Shown piece by piece: positions 1 to 7,989 of a DNA stretch of 64,000 nucleotides. The stretch is taken from positions 230,964-294,963 of the forward strand of contig JAFZHS010000013.1 in the NCBI GenBank assembly GCA_017554745.1, in the 5' to 3' direction. The notes under the pieces are model-generated. The model was not told where the DNA came from. It did no database searches and worked only from the letters and a program-made list of their open reading frames with translations. How positions within the stretch are numbered: the first letter of the stretch is position 1; every line of letters begins with the position of its first letter. The stretch is from Clostridiales bacterium. Its GTDB lineage: Bacteria > Bacillota > Clostridia > Saccharofermentanales > Saccharofermentanaceae. Position numbers and translations under genes: made by a program.

Positions 1-2109
1 TGCGCGGTCGTTATCAATAGTAAAACTGTAGTGATATGTATTCTGATCCGCTGATTCGCTCTCGGGCATGACCTTGATAAAGATATCTTTTTCGACGCCG
101 GAAAGGTGGCGGTAGATGTCGTTAAGATATTCGGCAGGGACCGTGCTTTGGCTCTCGTAACTGTCGTTGCTGATAACGAATGCTGCGGGCACGGCATAAG
201 GATTTGCATACAAGTCCTTGAAGCCTTCGATTCCGGTGACCTTATTGAGACCTTCGGTATTCTCATCGCCTGATGCAAGCATTACATACTTTACGGAAAG
301 CAGGCTGTCGAGAGCGAGGTTTTCTGAGACCGTGACAGGGATAGTGTCGTAGTAGCTCTTATAGCCCGCGCGGTCAAGGAACGCAATGGAATTCTCATCC
401 GGAGCCGACACGAAGGCTGAGACGGAATTAAAACCGTAAGCCATAGGCTCACTATAAGAAGCTGCTAGCGTGTGATGGCTGCTGTGGTATGTCGTCTGTA
501 CTACGCGGTAAAAAGAAGGATCATCGATGTTCTGAAGAAGCGCAAGCTCATTTGAAATGTATTCTTCAATAAATGGGGTATCGTCTGTTGAATAGATCCT
601 CCCAAGAACCATCTGCCCATAGGCCAGTTCCGTGACCACGATGATAGAGAGCATGACGGAAGCAGCACGGAGATTGGCATTTTTCTTATTGCCCAGACTG
701 AGAGTCAAGCTGAAAATGAGCGAGATAATTACAGGGAATATGATCTTTGCTATGACAGGAACCATGTAGTAATCAGGCTCGATGCCTAGGATCTTCGAAA
801 GCTCGGATGTGAGCAGGATCTCAGCAGTAGTATGCGTGTTGGGATCGGTCATGAAGAATACGATGACTGAGAAGATAACTGCGGTTATGGGAGGTATCCA
901 CAGCTTTATCTTTTTGACTTCTGATCCCAGATAGAAAACGGATGCTAGATAAATCAGCGCAAAGATTCCGACATAAGAATACCTGTACCAGAATGTATCT
1001 ACCGTTCGGAGCATCGAGAAAAGCGATACCAAAGGCTGCCAGTAGAACATGAGGACTATGATTACGAGGAATACACCGTAAAGGATCTTTTCTTTCAAAG
1101 CCTTAGATGCGGAAGTGAAAAGCAGGACGATCCCTATGAGTGTGAATGTCCCGGCAAAAAGGCTTGCGCTGCCTTTTACGCTTATGACACCGAAGGCGTA
1201 ATTGCTGATGATGTTGGGAACGAAGCCGATAAAAGAGAAGTCAAAAAGCATCCCAATACCTGATTTGCCGTAAGATCTTCCGGAGAGCATTGAGAGCGTA
1301 GGGAGCAGGATAGCGGCAGAGATCAGCATGGAGCATACCGAAGCTAAAGCAAAGCGCAAGACAGATCCGCCGAACTTCTTAAGCTTTGACTTGGAATCAT
1401 CTGCCATTGCTGTACGGACGGACTCGAAAAGAAGCCAGAAGCCCGCGAACATCAGGTTTATTATGCCGGTATACCAGTTAAAGCATAAGGAAAGTGCGGA
1501 AGATACGATGAAAAGCGTGCTTTTCTTTTCGGACACGATCTTCTCTACACCCGCAAGTATGAGAGGAAGCATATATACGCCGTCGAGCCACATCATGTTG
1601 GAACTCTGGGAGATCATATACTGGCTGAGCGCGTATGATACGGCAAGGATTATCGTGAGCGCATACTTAGGAGTGGTCTTCGGACGGAATCTTCTGAATA
1701 GATAATATGCGGCGAAAAGTGCGGCTGTTGAAGTCTTTAACAGATACAGGATGTTCATGAATAAAGAAGCCTGTTCTTTGCGGAAGAAGACGATCAGAAG
1801 GTTAAAAGGCGAAGCCAGATAGTAGGAGAATACAGCGAAGTTGCTGCCTCCCAGATATTTGGTGAATGTGTAGTCTGTGGATGACTTGCCCGCAAGAGCA
1901 TCTTTATACCAGCAGAACAGGTCTATCATCTGCTGCTGGCCGTCTTTATAAAGGAATGCCCGGTCTCCGAAAGGCGCAAACCCAAGCAGAATAAATGACA
2001 GCAGGACAACAAATGCCGTTGCGAGCATTGAAAAAAGACAAGTCGCTATTAACGGCTTGTTGAAGGCAGTCTTTTTATTCGAATTTAAACTACTTTGTAT
2101 CTTAACCAA
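1..2109 (-). CDS. YfhO family polytopic membrane protein (3' end outside window)
   Basis: The frame is open from a TTG codon at 2109 to the window edge, giving 703 residues without a C-terminus. TTG is preferred because GAGGAG lies 8 bases upstream (2118-2123); the first in-frame ATG falls inside the first membrane segment. After a short polar start there is a hydrophobic helix (about residues 17-40), then an acidic and Gln-rich luminal loop (FGDRAFLYKDGQQQ), then a long series of hydrophobic segments, then a more polar region towards the left edge. This matches the YfhO family, GT-C-like integral membrane proteins linked in Bacillota to glycosylation of lipoteichoic acid or other surface polymers. 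It is divergent from the LytTR gene. The family call is good, but the exact substrate is unknown. Confidence 0.8.
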   Translation of the reverse strand, partial: MVKIQSSLNSNKKTAFNKPLIATCLFSMLATAFVVLLSFILLGFAPFGDRAFLYKDGQQQMIDLFCWYKDALAGKSSTDYTFTKYLGGSNFAVFSYYLASPFNLLIVFFRKEQASLFMNILYLLKTSTAALFAAYYLFRRFRPKTTPKYALTIILAVSYALSQYMISQSSNMMWLDGVYMLPLILAGVEKIVSEKKSTLFIVSSALSLCFNWYTGIINLMFAGFWLLFESVRTAMADDSKSKLKKFGGSVLRFALASVCSMLISAAILLPTLSMLSGRSYGKSGIGMLFDFSFIGFVPNIISNYAFGVISVKGSASLFAGTFTLIGIVLLFTSASKALKEKILYGVFLVIIVLMFYWQPLVSLFSMLRTVDTFWYRYSYVGIFALIYLASVFYLGSEVKKIKLWIPPITAVIFSVIVFFMTDPNTHTTAEILLTSELSKILGIEPDYYMVPVIAKIIFPVIISLIFSLTLSLGNKKNANLRAASVMLSIIVVTELAYGQMVLGRIYSTDDTPFIEEYISNELALLQNIDDPSFYRVVQTTYHSSHHTLAASYSEPMAYGFNSVSAFVSAPDENSIAFLDRAGYKSYYDTIPVTVSENLALDSLLSVKYVMLASGDENTEGLNKVTGIEGFKDLYANPYAVPAAFVISNDSYESQSTVPAEYLNDIYRHLSGVEKDIFIKVMPESESADQNTYHYSFTIDNDRA

Positions 2110-2131
2110 AGGAAGCACTCCTCAATACAAG

Positions 2132-2140
2132 ATTATATCA
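2132..2140 (-). promoter_or_regulatory. extended -10 promoter of the YfhO gene
   Basis: On the minus strand the sequence reads TGATATAAT, a perfect extended -10 element. A start point about 7 bases downstream leaves a short leader that contains the GAGGAG site. No good -35 hexamer is visible. Confidence 0.55.
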
Positions 2141-2187
2141 CGCTAATGCATTTCACCTGCGTTTTTTTGCCACTTACCGCGAATCCC

Positions 2188-2216
2188 GGGACAGGCCTTT
2201 AGCGCTTTGCTACTAT
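2188..2216 (+). promoter_or_regulatory. candidate promoter of the LytTR/DUF3021 operon
   Basis: TACTAT at 2211-2216 is preceded by TGC (extended -10) and lies 17 bases after GGGACA at 2188-2193. The -35 match is weak. LytTR regulators often bind direct repeats near their own promoters, but no clear repeat was seen. Confidence 0.3.
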
Positions 2217-2253
2217 GAGGCCACAAATCAAAGGAAGGAGGTTTAAGAAGATC

Positions 2254-2304
2254 ATGACCGTTTATGAGCTTTGTAAGTTTACTTCACGCTGCAAGACTGC
2301 TTGA
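2254..2304 (+). CDS. possible 16-residue leader peptide
   Basis: A short ATG frame encoding MTVYELCKFTSRCKTA follows a strong AAGGAAGGAGG at 2231-2241, although the 12-base spacing is long. It lies between the candidate promoter and the LytTR gene. It may be a translated leader or the degraded start of a lost gene. The ribosome binding site is the only support. Confidence 0.2.
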   Translation: MTVYELCKFTSRCKTA

Positions 2305-2341
2305 TGTAACATAAAGTCAGATCCTTTAGGAGGCTACCAAA

Positions 2342-2779
2342 GTGAAAGTAAATGTAGACATATCAGCTGAATATATAGAGCCTTTTGTCGTCATCCATAC
2401 TGACAAGGTTACGGATGAAGTCCAGCGCATCATTGATGTTCTCGGCACGAGCGAAGCACCGGTCACGGCTCTGAAGAACGAAGAAGACATTATAGTTCTC
2501 CAGCCCCAAGACATTTATATGGTAAGGGTGGAAGACGGCGATACGGTCATATACGGAGCAAGACAAAGCTACCGTTCGCGCAAAAGACTCTACGAGCTGG
2601 CATCACAGTTAGGCAAGCAGTTCATGCAGATATCAAAGACCACATTGATCAATCTGTCTTATATGGACAGTATCGAACCGGGGTTCTCGGGCACGCTTCT
2701 TTTGAAACTCAAGAACGGGAATAAGGATTACGTTTCGAGGAAGTATCTGCCGGAATTCAAGAAATATCTCGGATTATAA
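2342..2779 (+). CDS. LytTR-family DNA-binding regulator
   Basis: This 145-residue protein starts with GTG at 2342, 6 bases after TAGGAGGC. The C-terminal part (about residues 45-145) is a LytTR DNA-binding domain, with the family segments ISKTTLINLSYMDSI and a final VSRKYLPEFKKYLG. The N-terminal 45 residues are a small beta-rich region, not a receiver domain. It is followed 14 bases later by a DUF3021 membrane protein. Such LytTR/DUF3021 pairs are common in Bacillota; the membrane protein is thought to act as an inhibitor or sensor for the regulator. Expected role: a local, probably self-controlling, membrane-linked transcription switch. Its targets cannot be read from the sequence. Confidence 0.88.
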   Translation: MKVNVDISAEYIEPFVVIHTDKVTDEVQRIIDVLGTSEAPVTALKNEEDIIVLQPQDIYMVRVEDGDTVIYGARQSYRSRKRLYELASQLGKQFMQISKTTLINLSYMDSIEPGFSGTLLLKLKNGNKDYVSRKYLPEFKKYLGL

Positions 2780-2793
2780 GGGAGGATAAGAAC

Positions 2794-3231
2794 ATGAAAG
2801 AGACATTAAAAGATCTTTTAAAGAGCATAGTAATAAGCATCGGAATGGCTTTGGCGATATTCTGCCTGGTGGGAATCGTTTTCGATATCGGATATAAGGG
2901 CAACTTCGCTTTGGAAGATTACAAGTTTACCAAGATGGTCGTAGGAAGCGTACTGGTAGGATTGGGCTTCGGTGTCCCGACGATCGTATATAACAGGGAG
3001 AGCCTGCCATACCCGATCAAGGTGATAATCCATATGGGTATCGGCTGCTCGATATATACTGCTGTCGCATTTGCAGTAGGCTGGTTCGGAGGCTCAGTAA
3101 CTCTCGTACAGGGACTTATCATCGCAGGCATCCAGCTCGCCGTAGCATTTGTTATCTGGTTCTGCTTCATGCGTTTCTATCGCAGAGAAGCTAAAAAGAT
3201 GAACGAGAAGATCCAGGAAAAGAAGAAGTAA
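2794..3231 (+). CDS. DUF3021 family membrane protein, partner of LytTR regulator
   Basis: This is a 145-residue protein with four hydrophobic segments (about residues 11-31, 45-62, 70-97 and 103-125) and a basic, Lys/Glu-rich cytoplasmic tail. The size, topology and position right after a LytTR gene fit DUF3021, which pairs with LytTR proteins as a presumed membrane anti-activator. The start ATG follows GGGAGGATAAGAAC with good spacing, and the two genes look co-transcribed. No enzymatic motif is visible. Confidence 0.8.
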   Translation: MKETLKDLLKSIVISIGMALAIFCLVGIVFDIGYKGNFALEDYKFTKMVVGSVLVGLGFGVPTIVYNRESLPYPIKVIIHMGIGCSIYTAVAFAVGWFGGSVTLVQGLIIAGIQLAVAFVIWFCFMRFYRREAKKMNEKIQEKKK

Positions 3232-3277
3232 ATACCTAACAATTGCCGTAAAACCACAGATAAATTGAGTCTCCTTC

Positions 3278-3286
3278 TGATAAAAT
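3278..3286 (+). promoter_or_regulatory. extended -10 promoter (TGATAAAAT) of the transglutaminase-like lipoprotein pair
   Basis: TGATAAAAT lies 23 bases upstream of ATG 3309, and GGAAGGAGG sits in between. The same TGATAAAAT element recurs before other genes in the window (14616, 26220, 39655). Confidence 0.5.
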
Positions 3287-3308
3287 CGCACGGAAGGAGG
3301 CTTTCCTT

Positions 3309-4412
3309 ATGGGGAATAAAAAGATAATAGGAATCTTATTGGCTTTCGCCATTGTGTTGTCGGGATGCAACACTAAAGAAACTACAATTGAAACAACAGA
3401 AGAAAACGACGGCATTAAGGCCGTTGAAACAACTGAAACAAGTGCGACTGCTGCTGAGACTTCGGCGGAATTAGTCCCGTTTGAATTTAACCCTCACGTT
3501 TATTCGCCTACGTTAGCCCAGGAGATACCGCAGGATTATTGGGATTCATTCTATAACATGTGCGATGCTCTGAGAGTGGGCGGACAGACTTTTGAATGCT
3601 CAAGTCAGGATGCATATGATTTCTGCATGCTTGCAAGTACCACTGCGAATCTGTTTCCGGCTGCATGCCTCAAGATCTCGGGTGAGAGCAACGACGGCTC
3701 AGTTCCTTTTGAGAACGGCACGGGAAGGATCTATTACCAGATGCCTGTAGAGGAATTCGTAAAGAGGCAGGCTGATTTTGAATCTCTCATAACCGGTATT
3801 CTTAACAGTACGCTCGAGAGCGATGACACGGATTTTGAGAAGGCCCTGAAGCTTTATCTTTATATAGCTGATAACTATGATTATGACTACGACGAGGACC
3901 ATACGACCGGTGAGTGCGCATTCTACAGAACATTCATGGAGAAGAAGGGCATATGCGTTGACTTCGGCTCCGTATACGGGTATCTGCTCTTGCAGGTAGG
4001 TGTCGATGCACTCGACATCGGTTGTTTTGAGCCTGATATGTGCCATGCATGGACTTATGTTGTCATTGACGGCAAGGGCTATCACTGTGATACCACATGG
4101 GCTCTGCATTCGTGCTATCCCGGTGTGGAAGGCATTTATCTTGACTATTTCATGATGAGTGATGAAGACAGGAATCAGGACGGCTGTCTTGTGCGTGAAC
4201 TGACAATGCAGGCGCTTCCCCAATTCAACTTATGTAATTCGTCGATAAAGCTTGTATGCGATGACGAGACATATTCATTCACTGACTGGTCGACCTTCGT
4301 ATCTCTGGATGAAGTGAACAAGGTCCTTATCTATAAAGATATGGACGGACATATCAGACAGATGCATTATGGTAATGACGATCCGGCTTTTGATACTGAG
4401 AGGGCTGTGTAA
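3309..4412 (+). CDS. lipoprotein with transglutaminase-like domain (paralog 1)
   Basis: This 367-residue protein has a lipoprotein signal (LSGC lipobox, acylated Cys20), so it should be anchored outside the membrane. A Thr/Glu-rich linker (residues 24-55) precedes the folded part. The last two thirds contain a transglutaminase-like core with a complete triad: Cys216 (KGICVDFG), His246 (MCHAWTYV) and Asp261 (YHCDTTW). This superfamily includes peptidases and crosslinking enzymes; in Clostridia such proteins are usually surface proteins of unknown substrate. The next gene starts 2 bases after the stop and is a paralog. The enzyme class is well supported, but the reaction is not. Confidence 0.85.
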   Translation: MGNKKIIGILLAFAIVLSGCNTKETTIETTEENDGIKAVETTETSATAAETSAELVPFEFNPHVYSPTLAQEIPQDYWDSFYNMCDALRVGGQTFECSSQDAYDFCMLASTTANLFPAACLKISGESNDGSVPFENGTGRIYYQMPVEEFVKRQADFESLITGILNSTLESDDTDFEKALKLYLYIADNYDYDYDEDHTTGECAFYRTFMEKKGICVDFGSVYGYLLLQVGVDALDIGCFEPDMCHAWTYVVIDGKGYHCDTTWALHSCYPGVEGIYLDYFMMSDEDRNQDGCLVRELTMQALPQFNLCNSSIKLVCDDETYSFTDWSTFVSLDEVNKVLIYKDMDGHIRQMHYGNDDPAFDTERAV

Positions 4413-4414
4413 AT

Positions 4415-5485
4415 ATGAAGGGCAAAAGGATAACAGGAATAATACTTGCTTTTGCAGTCCTTTTATCAGGCTGCAACGCGAAAACCGTTGTAGATGAGAC
4501 AACAGAAGGCACTATCACCGTAAATGAAGAGATAACAGAGACAACGGCGGAATCTGTGACTGAGGCCGAGACCACCGCAGAAGGCATATATGAATTCAAT
4601 CCTCATCTGCACTCCGGGATCGTAGGAGATGCGATCCCCGAAGATTACTATGAGTCTTTATATAACCTTATCGACGCGCTCCGCGAAGGCAAGGATACTT
4701 TTGAGTGCTCGAGTGAAGAAGCATATAAATGGGCTACAGATTCCGTTACCCTGAATAATCTTTTCCCCGCTGCCTGCGTAAAGATATCAGGAGAGAGCAA
4801 TGACGGCACGGTGCCGTTCGAAAACGGCATCGGCAGGATATATTACAACATGCCTGTTGATGAATTCGTCATCAGGGAGACTGAATTTGAAGCCGAGATC
4901 GAAGATATCCTTAATACCTGGCTCGATTATGATGACAATGATTATGAGAAGTGTCTTAAGCTTTACGATTATATGGAATCAACTTATACCTATGGTGAAG
5001 TTGATACTTCGTCTACACATGACGGCGCGTCTTACAAGGCGATCCGGCTCAAAACCGGCATCTGTGAACATCTTGCGAGCATTTATGCGTATCTGCTCAT
5101 GCAGTCAGGCGTGGATGCGATAAATATCGGTATCTACGAACCTCATATGTGTCATGCGTGGACTTATGTTGTAGTCAACGGTCAGGGATATCACGTCGAT
5201 CCGACCTGGTCTTTGAAGTCAGGTTTGGACTCAAACAATCTCTATCTGGCGTATTTTATGATGAGCGATGACCTGAGAGAATCGACCGGATGCCTGCTTA
5301 ATGACATCACGGCCCCGATGCTCCCGAGATACTGGCTGAATTATTATGAGGACCTGGATCTCAAAGCCACTGACAAGAGCTATGAATTCCCGAATTCGGG
5401 CATCTTTAAAGAGCTCGATAAAGAGAATAAGATCTTATACTACTACGATCTGGACAATAACCTTCAGCAGATGAGCTACGCTTAA
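4415..5485 (+). CDS. lipoprotein with transglutaminase-like domain (paralog 2)
   Basis: This 356-residue tandem paralog has an almost identical signal region (LSGC, Cys20) and the same layout. The triad is intact: Cys217 (KTGICEHLA), His247 (MCHAWTYV) and Asp262 (YHVDPTW). Its start lies 2 bases after the stop of paralog 1, so the two are co-transcribed and probably translationally coupled. The linker has diverged more than the core, consistent with a fairly old duplication that kept both active sites. The gene ends 3 bases before the end of a convergent gene, with no hairpin terminator between them. Confidence 0.85.
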   Translation: MKGKRITGIILAFAVLLSGCNAKTVVDETTEGTITVNEEITETTAESVTEAETTAEGIYEFNPHLHSGIVGDAIPEDYYESLYNLIDALREGKDTFECSSEEAYKWATDSVTLNNLFPAACVKISGESNDGTVPFENGIGRIYYNMPVDEFVIRETEFEAEIEDILNTWLDYDDNDYEKCLKLYDYMESTYTYGEVDTSSTHDGASYKAIRLKTGICEHLASIYAYLLMQSGVDAINIGIYEPHMCHAWTYVVVNGQGYHVDPTWSLKSGLDSNNLYLAYFMMSDDLRESTGCLLNDITAPMLPRYWLNYYEDLDLKATDKSYEFPNSGIFKELDKENKILYYYDLDNNLQQMSYA

Positions 5486-5488
5486 GGC

Positions 5489-6517
5489 TTACTCGTAGGA
5501 GCTGAAAGAATTCTTGTAGATAACAGTCTTGCCGTCCGTAGCGATGCCGAATACGGGATCGCTCGAACTGCCGGGCTTCATGTCCTTAAAAGTCTCTTCG
5601 TACATATACATGCGAGAGTCGATCATGTCGAGCTCATGAAGGATCATGGCTTCAGGAGTGGAAGGAGCCCTGATAGCGCCCCACTCGGGCTGGCCGTGGT
5701 GGGAAGCGAGCATGTGCTTGAGCATTGCTACTTCTTCGCTGTTGTATGAATTGCCGTTGATCTCTTTTTGTCTCCAGTATTCGTGGTCGATCAGCTCAAT
5801 GCCGAGCAGGGGATGACCGAAGAGATTGCCCATATCAGTATAAGCGGCGATGCCTGTGTCTGAAGTCTTCATCTCAACGATCTTGCCGATGTCGTGAAGA
5901 GCAGTGCCGCATACGAGGAGCTCGCGGTTAAGAAGCTTATATACTTCACAGACCGCATATGCCGTCTTGATCATCCTGTATGTGTGGTATGCAAGGCCAC
6001 CATAGATATTGTGATGCATGGCCTTTGCGGCTGAAGACTTTGTGAAAGCTTTCAGATACTGTGTTAAGAGCCTGACTGTGAGAGCTGTGATGCTGAAATC
6101 ATTATCAGGGACAGAGGTATCAGACATATCATAATCTCTGCCGGAAGACTGCTTGATCATCATAAGGATGTCTTTGACCATCTTGTCGGGATCTTCGGGC
6201 GGGAGGGTGATGAGCTGCTTTAATTCGTCATCCGGAAGCTTTACGGGCGTGATAGATGCGATCCTGTAGCTCTTGTTGCCCTTGTAGTCTGTTATCTCAA
6301 GCGAAACGGCTGCCGTGGAGCCTTCCTCGATGCCGCCTGCAGCCAGATCGGCTCTGGTAGTATCGAATTTGAGGGCTGTTATGGTCTCATCGCCGTCGCT
6401 TATCGTGATCTTGAGCATCGGCTTATTATTGGCAGTGTTGGCCTGATTGATGCCTGAGACTACGACAGAGGTGTCGTAAGTGCCAAAATCCATGGTGTTA
6501 AACTTGATTATCGACAT
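5489..6517 (-). CDS. YhaM-like 3'-5' exoribonuclease: OB-fold plus HD domain
   Basis: This is a 342-residue protein. Residues about 8-95 form an OB-fold nucleic-acid-binding domain; residues about 160-330 form an HD metal-dependent phosphohydrolase domain. Visible metal ligands are His178 (AYHTY), His208-Asp209 (ALHDIGK), His235, His273-His274 (SHHGQPEW) and the distal Asp in ELDMID. The order and length match the YhaM/CbfA family of Bacillota, which trims RNA and DNA from the 3' end. ATG 6517 follows AGGAGA on the minus strand. It stands alone between a convergent lipoprotein operon and a divergent HAD gene. Confidence 0.85.
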   Translation of the reverse strand: MSIIKFNTMDFGTYDTSVVVSGINQANTANNKPMLKITISDGDETITALKFDTTRADLAAGGIEEGSTAAVSLEITDYKGNKSYRIASITPVKLPDDELKQLITLPPEDPDKMVKDILMMIKQSSGRDYDMSDTSVPDNDFSITALTVRLLTQYLKAFTKSSAAKAMHHNIYGGLAYHTYRMIKTAYAVCEVYKLLNRELLVCGTALHDIGKIVEMKTSDTGIAAYTDMGNLFGHPLLGIELIDHEYWRQKEINGNSYNSEEVAMLKHMLASHHGQPEWGAIRAPSTPEAMILHELDMIDSRMYMYEETFKDMKPGSSSDPVFGIATDGKTVIYKNSFSSYE

Positions 6518-6716
6518 ATAGATCTCCTGAAACTATTATTTTCTAATGCAATGTTAGCATTACGACCTGTGTAATTCTACATTTTGATTGTTGAATGGCC
6601 GGTTGGAAGTGCTATATTTTCACTAGTTGTCCTAATAATTAACCTATACGAACAGTAGGTAAATTTGTAATATATGGCAATAAACCTGTTTAAGGGCATA
6701 AGAAGGCGCGGATCAG

Positions 6717-7373
6717 ATGAGATACAGACTTGCCATTTTTGATCTTGACGGCACTCTCCTGGATACGATAGGAGGGCTTACTTCAAGTCTCAATGCTGCA
6801 AGAAGGATGAATAACCTTGCGCCACAGACAGAAGAACAGGTCAAGACATTTATCAATAACGGAGTAGAGAAGTTCATCGAGCGAAGCCTTACGGCAGATC
6901 CCGGTGAATACAGCGAAGAACTGAAGCAAAAGCTCCTCAAGGATAATGTAGCTTACTATGATTCTCATTATCTCGAGAATACTCATCCTTACAACGGCAT
7001 CACGGAGAGCCTTATGCGTCTTAAGTCTGACGGTGTGCTTCTTGCCTGCGTATCCAATAAAAATGATGAGCCTGCCCGAAAACTCATAGATCACTTCTTC
7101 CCGGGCCTCTTTGCCTATGTCAGCGGTGCCATGGATGGAGTAGAAAGGAAACCTTCCTATCAGCCTGTTGAACGATGTTTGTTCAAATTGGGCGTAGAGA
7201 ACAGCGAAGCAGTCTATATCGGTGATACAGATACTGATATCCAGACTGCAAAGAACAGCCGAATGTGCTGTATCAGCTGTACCTGGGGTTACAAGACCCG
7301 GGAATTCCTTGCAGGGAACGGCGCAGATACTATCTGCTCGGACCCGATCGATCTTAGGAGTTTATTGAGGTGA
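6717..7373 (+). CDS. HAD-family phosphatase (phosphoglycolate phosphatase-like)
   Basis: This 218-residue protein begins with the HAD motif I FDLDGTLLDT (nucleophile Asp9, acid/base Asp11). It has a helical cap (about 17-85), motif II Ser in ACVSNKND, motif III Lys near ERKPSY, and motif IV IGDTDTDI. The cap type and length fit the Gph/PgpP-like subfamily; the substrate is probably a small phosphate ester and cannot be assigned. The ATG is preceded by AAGAAGG at moderate spacing. The downstream ECF gene begins within a few bases of the stop, suggesting translational coupling. Confidence 0.85.
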   Translation: MRYRLAIFDLDGTLLDTIGGLTSSLNAARRMNNLAPQTEEQVKTFINNGVEKFIERSLTADPGEYSEELKQKLLKDNVAYYDSHYLENTHPYNGITESLMRLKSDGVLLACVSNKNDEPARKLIDHFFPGLFAYVSGAMDGVERKPSYQPVERCLFKLGVENSEAVYIGDTDTDIQTAKNSRMCCISCTWGYKTREFLAGNGADTICSDPIDLRSLLR

Positions 7374-7378
7374 TTAAT

Positions 7379-7897
7379 ATGTCTGAGAATAAAGGTAATA
7401 AAAATTCAAAAAGAACACTTTGGCTTATTGCAGTAAGCGGCATTTTCGCGGCTCTGGTATTTATCGGAACGCAGATAAGATTCCCGACTGCAATCGGTTA
7501 CATCAACTTCGGTGACGCGGTTATACTCGTCGCATCGTACTTTATCGGTCCATTTGCATTCTTCCCGGCTGCTATCGGATCGGCTCTGAGCGACCTTATC
7601 GCAGGATACCCTATGTATATAGCTCCCACATTCGTGATCAAAGGTATCATGGGAGTAATAGCGGGACTTATCATGCTGAAGTCCAAAGGCAAGAATGCCG
7701 TTAGCATCGTTTTGAGAATAGTTGCGGCTGTGGCTGCCGAGCTTATCATGGTCGGAGGATATTTTGCTTTCGAAGCCTTGTATTATGATGTCGCCGCTGC
7801 AGCGGGATCTGTCCCTTTCAACTTTATCCAGGCTGGCGCGGCTGTCGTAATAGCAATACCGCTGACCTTCGCGATAAGGGTAAAGAAGCAGAAATAA
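7379..7897 (+). CDS. ECF transporter S component (substrate-binding membrane subunit)
   Basis: ATG 7379 is chosen because GAGGTG lies just upstream and overlaps the stop of the HAD gene; the product is 172 residues. It has about five to six hydrophobic helices. The conserved GYINFGDAVILVASYFIGP and the following Gly/Pro-rich loops match the PF07155-type S components, which bind a vitamin or precursor and use a shared EcfA-EcfT module encoded elsewhere. No energizing module lies nearby. The ligand is unknown; no riboswitch is visible upstream, because the gene is coupled to the HAD phosphatase. The pairing could mean uptake followed by dephosphorylation of a vitamin precursor, but that is inference. 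Confidence 0.8.
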   Translation: MSENKGNKNSKRTLWLIAVSGIFAALVFIGTQIRFPTAIGYINFGDAVILVASYFIGPFAFFPAAIGSALSDLIAGYPMYIAPTFVIKGIMGVIAGLIMLKSKGKNAVSIVLRIVAAVAAELIMVGGYFAFEALYYDVAAAAGSVPFNFIQAGAAVVIAIPLTFAIRVKKQK

Positions 7898-7927
7898 TCT
7901 TAAGGCTAAAGACTCATTCATAAGTAT

Positions 7928-7955
7928 TTGAATAAGGCACCTGTTAACTTATAAT
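7928..7955 (+). promoter_or_regulatory. promoter of the FAD-dependent dehydrogenase gene
   Basis: TTGAAT at 7928-7933 and TATAAT at 7950-7955 are 16 bases apart. An AAAGGAG site follows before ATG 7990. Confidence 0.6.
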
Positions 7956-7989
7956 GTAGTTGTAATCCTTTGTTAAAGGAGTTTTTGTT

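Noticed and set aside
1328..1705. A 125-codon plus-strand frame inside the first 2 kb
   Set aside because: The minus strand is open over the whole region and encodes a convincing YfhO-type protein; the plus-strand frame is a shadow.
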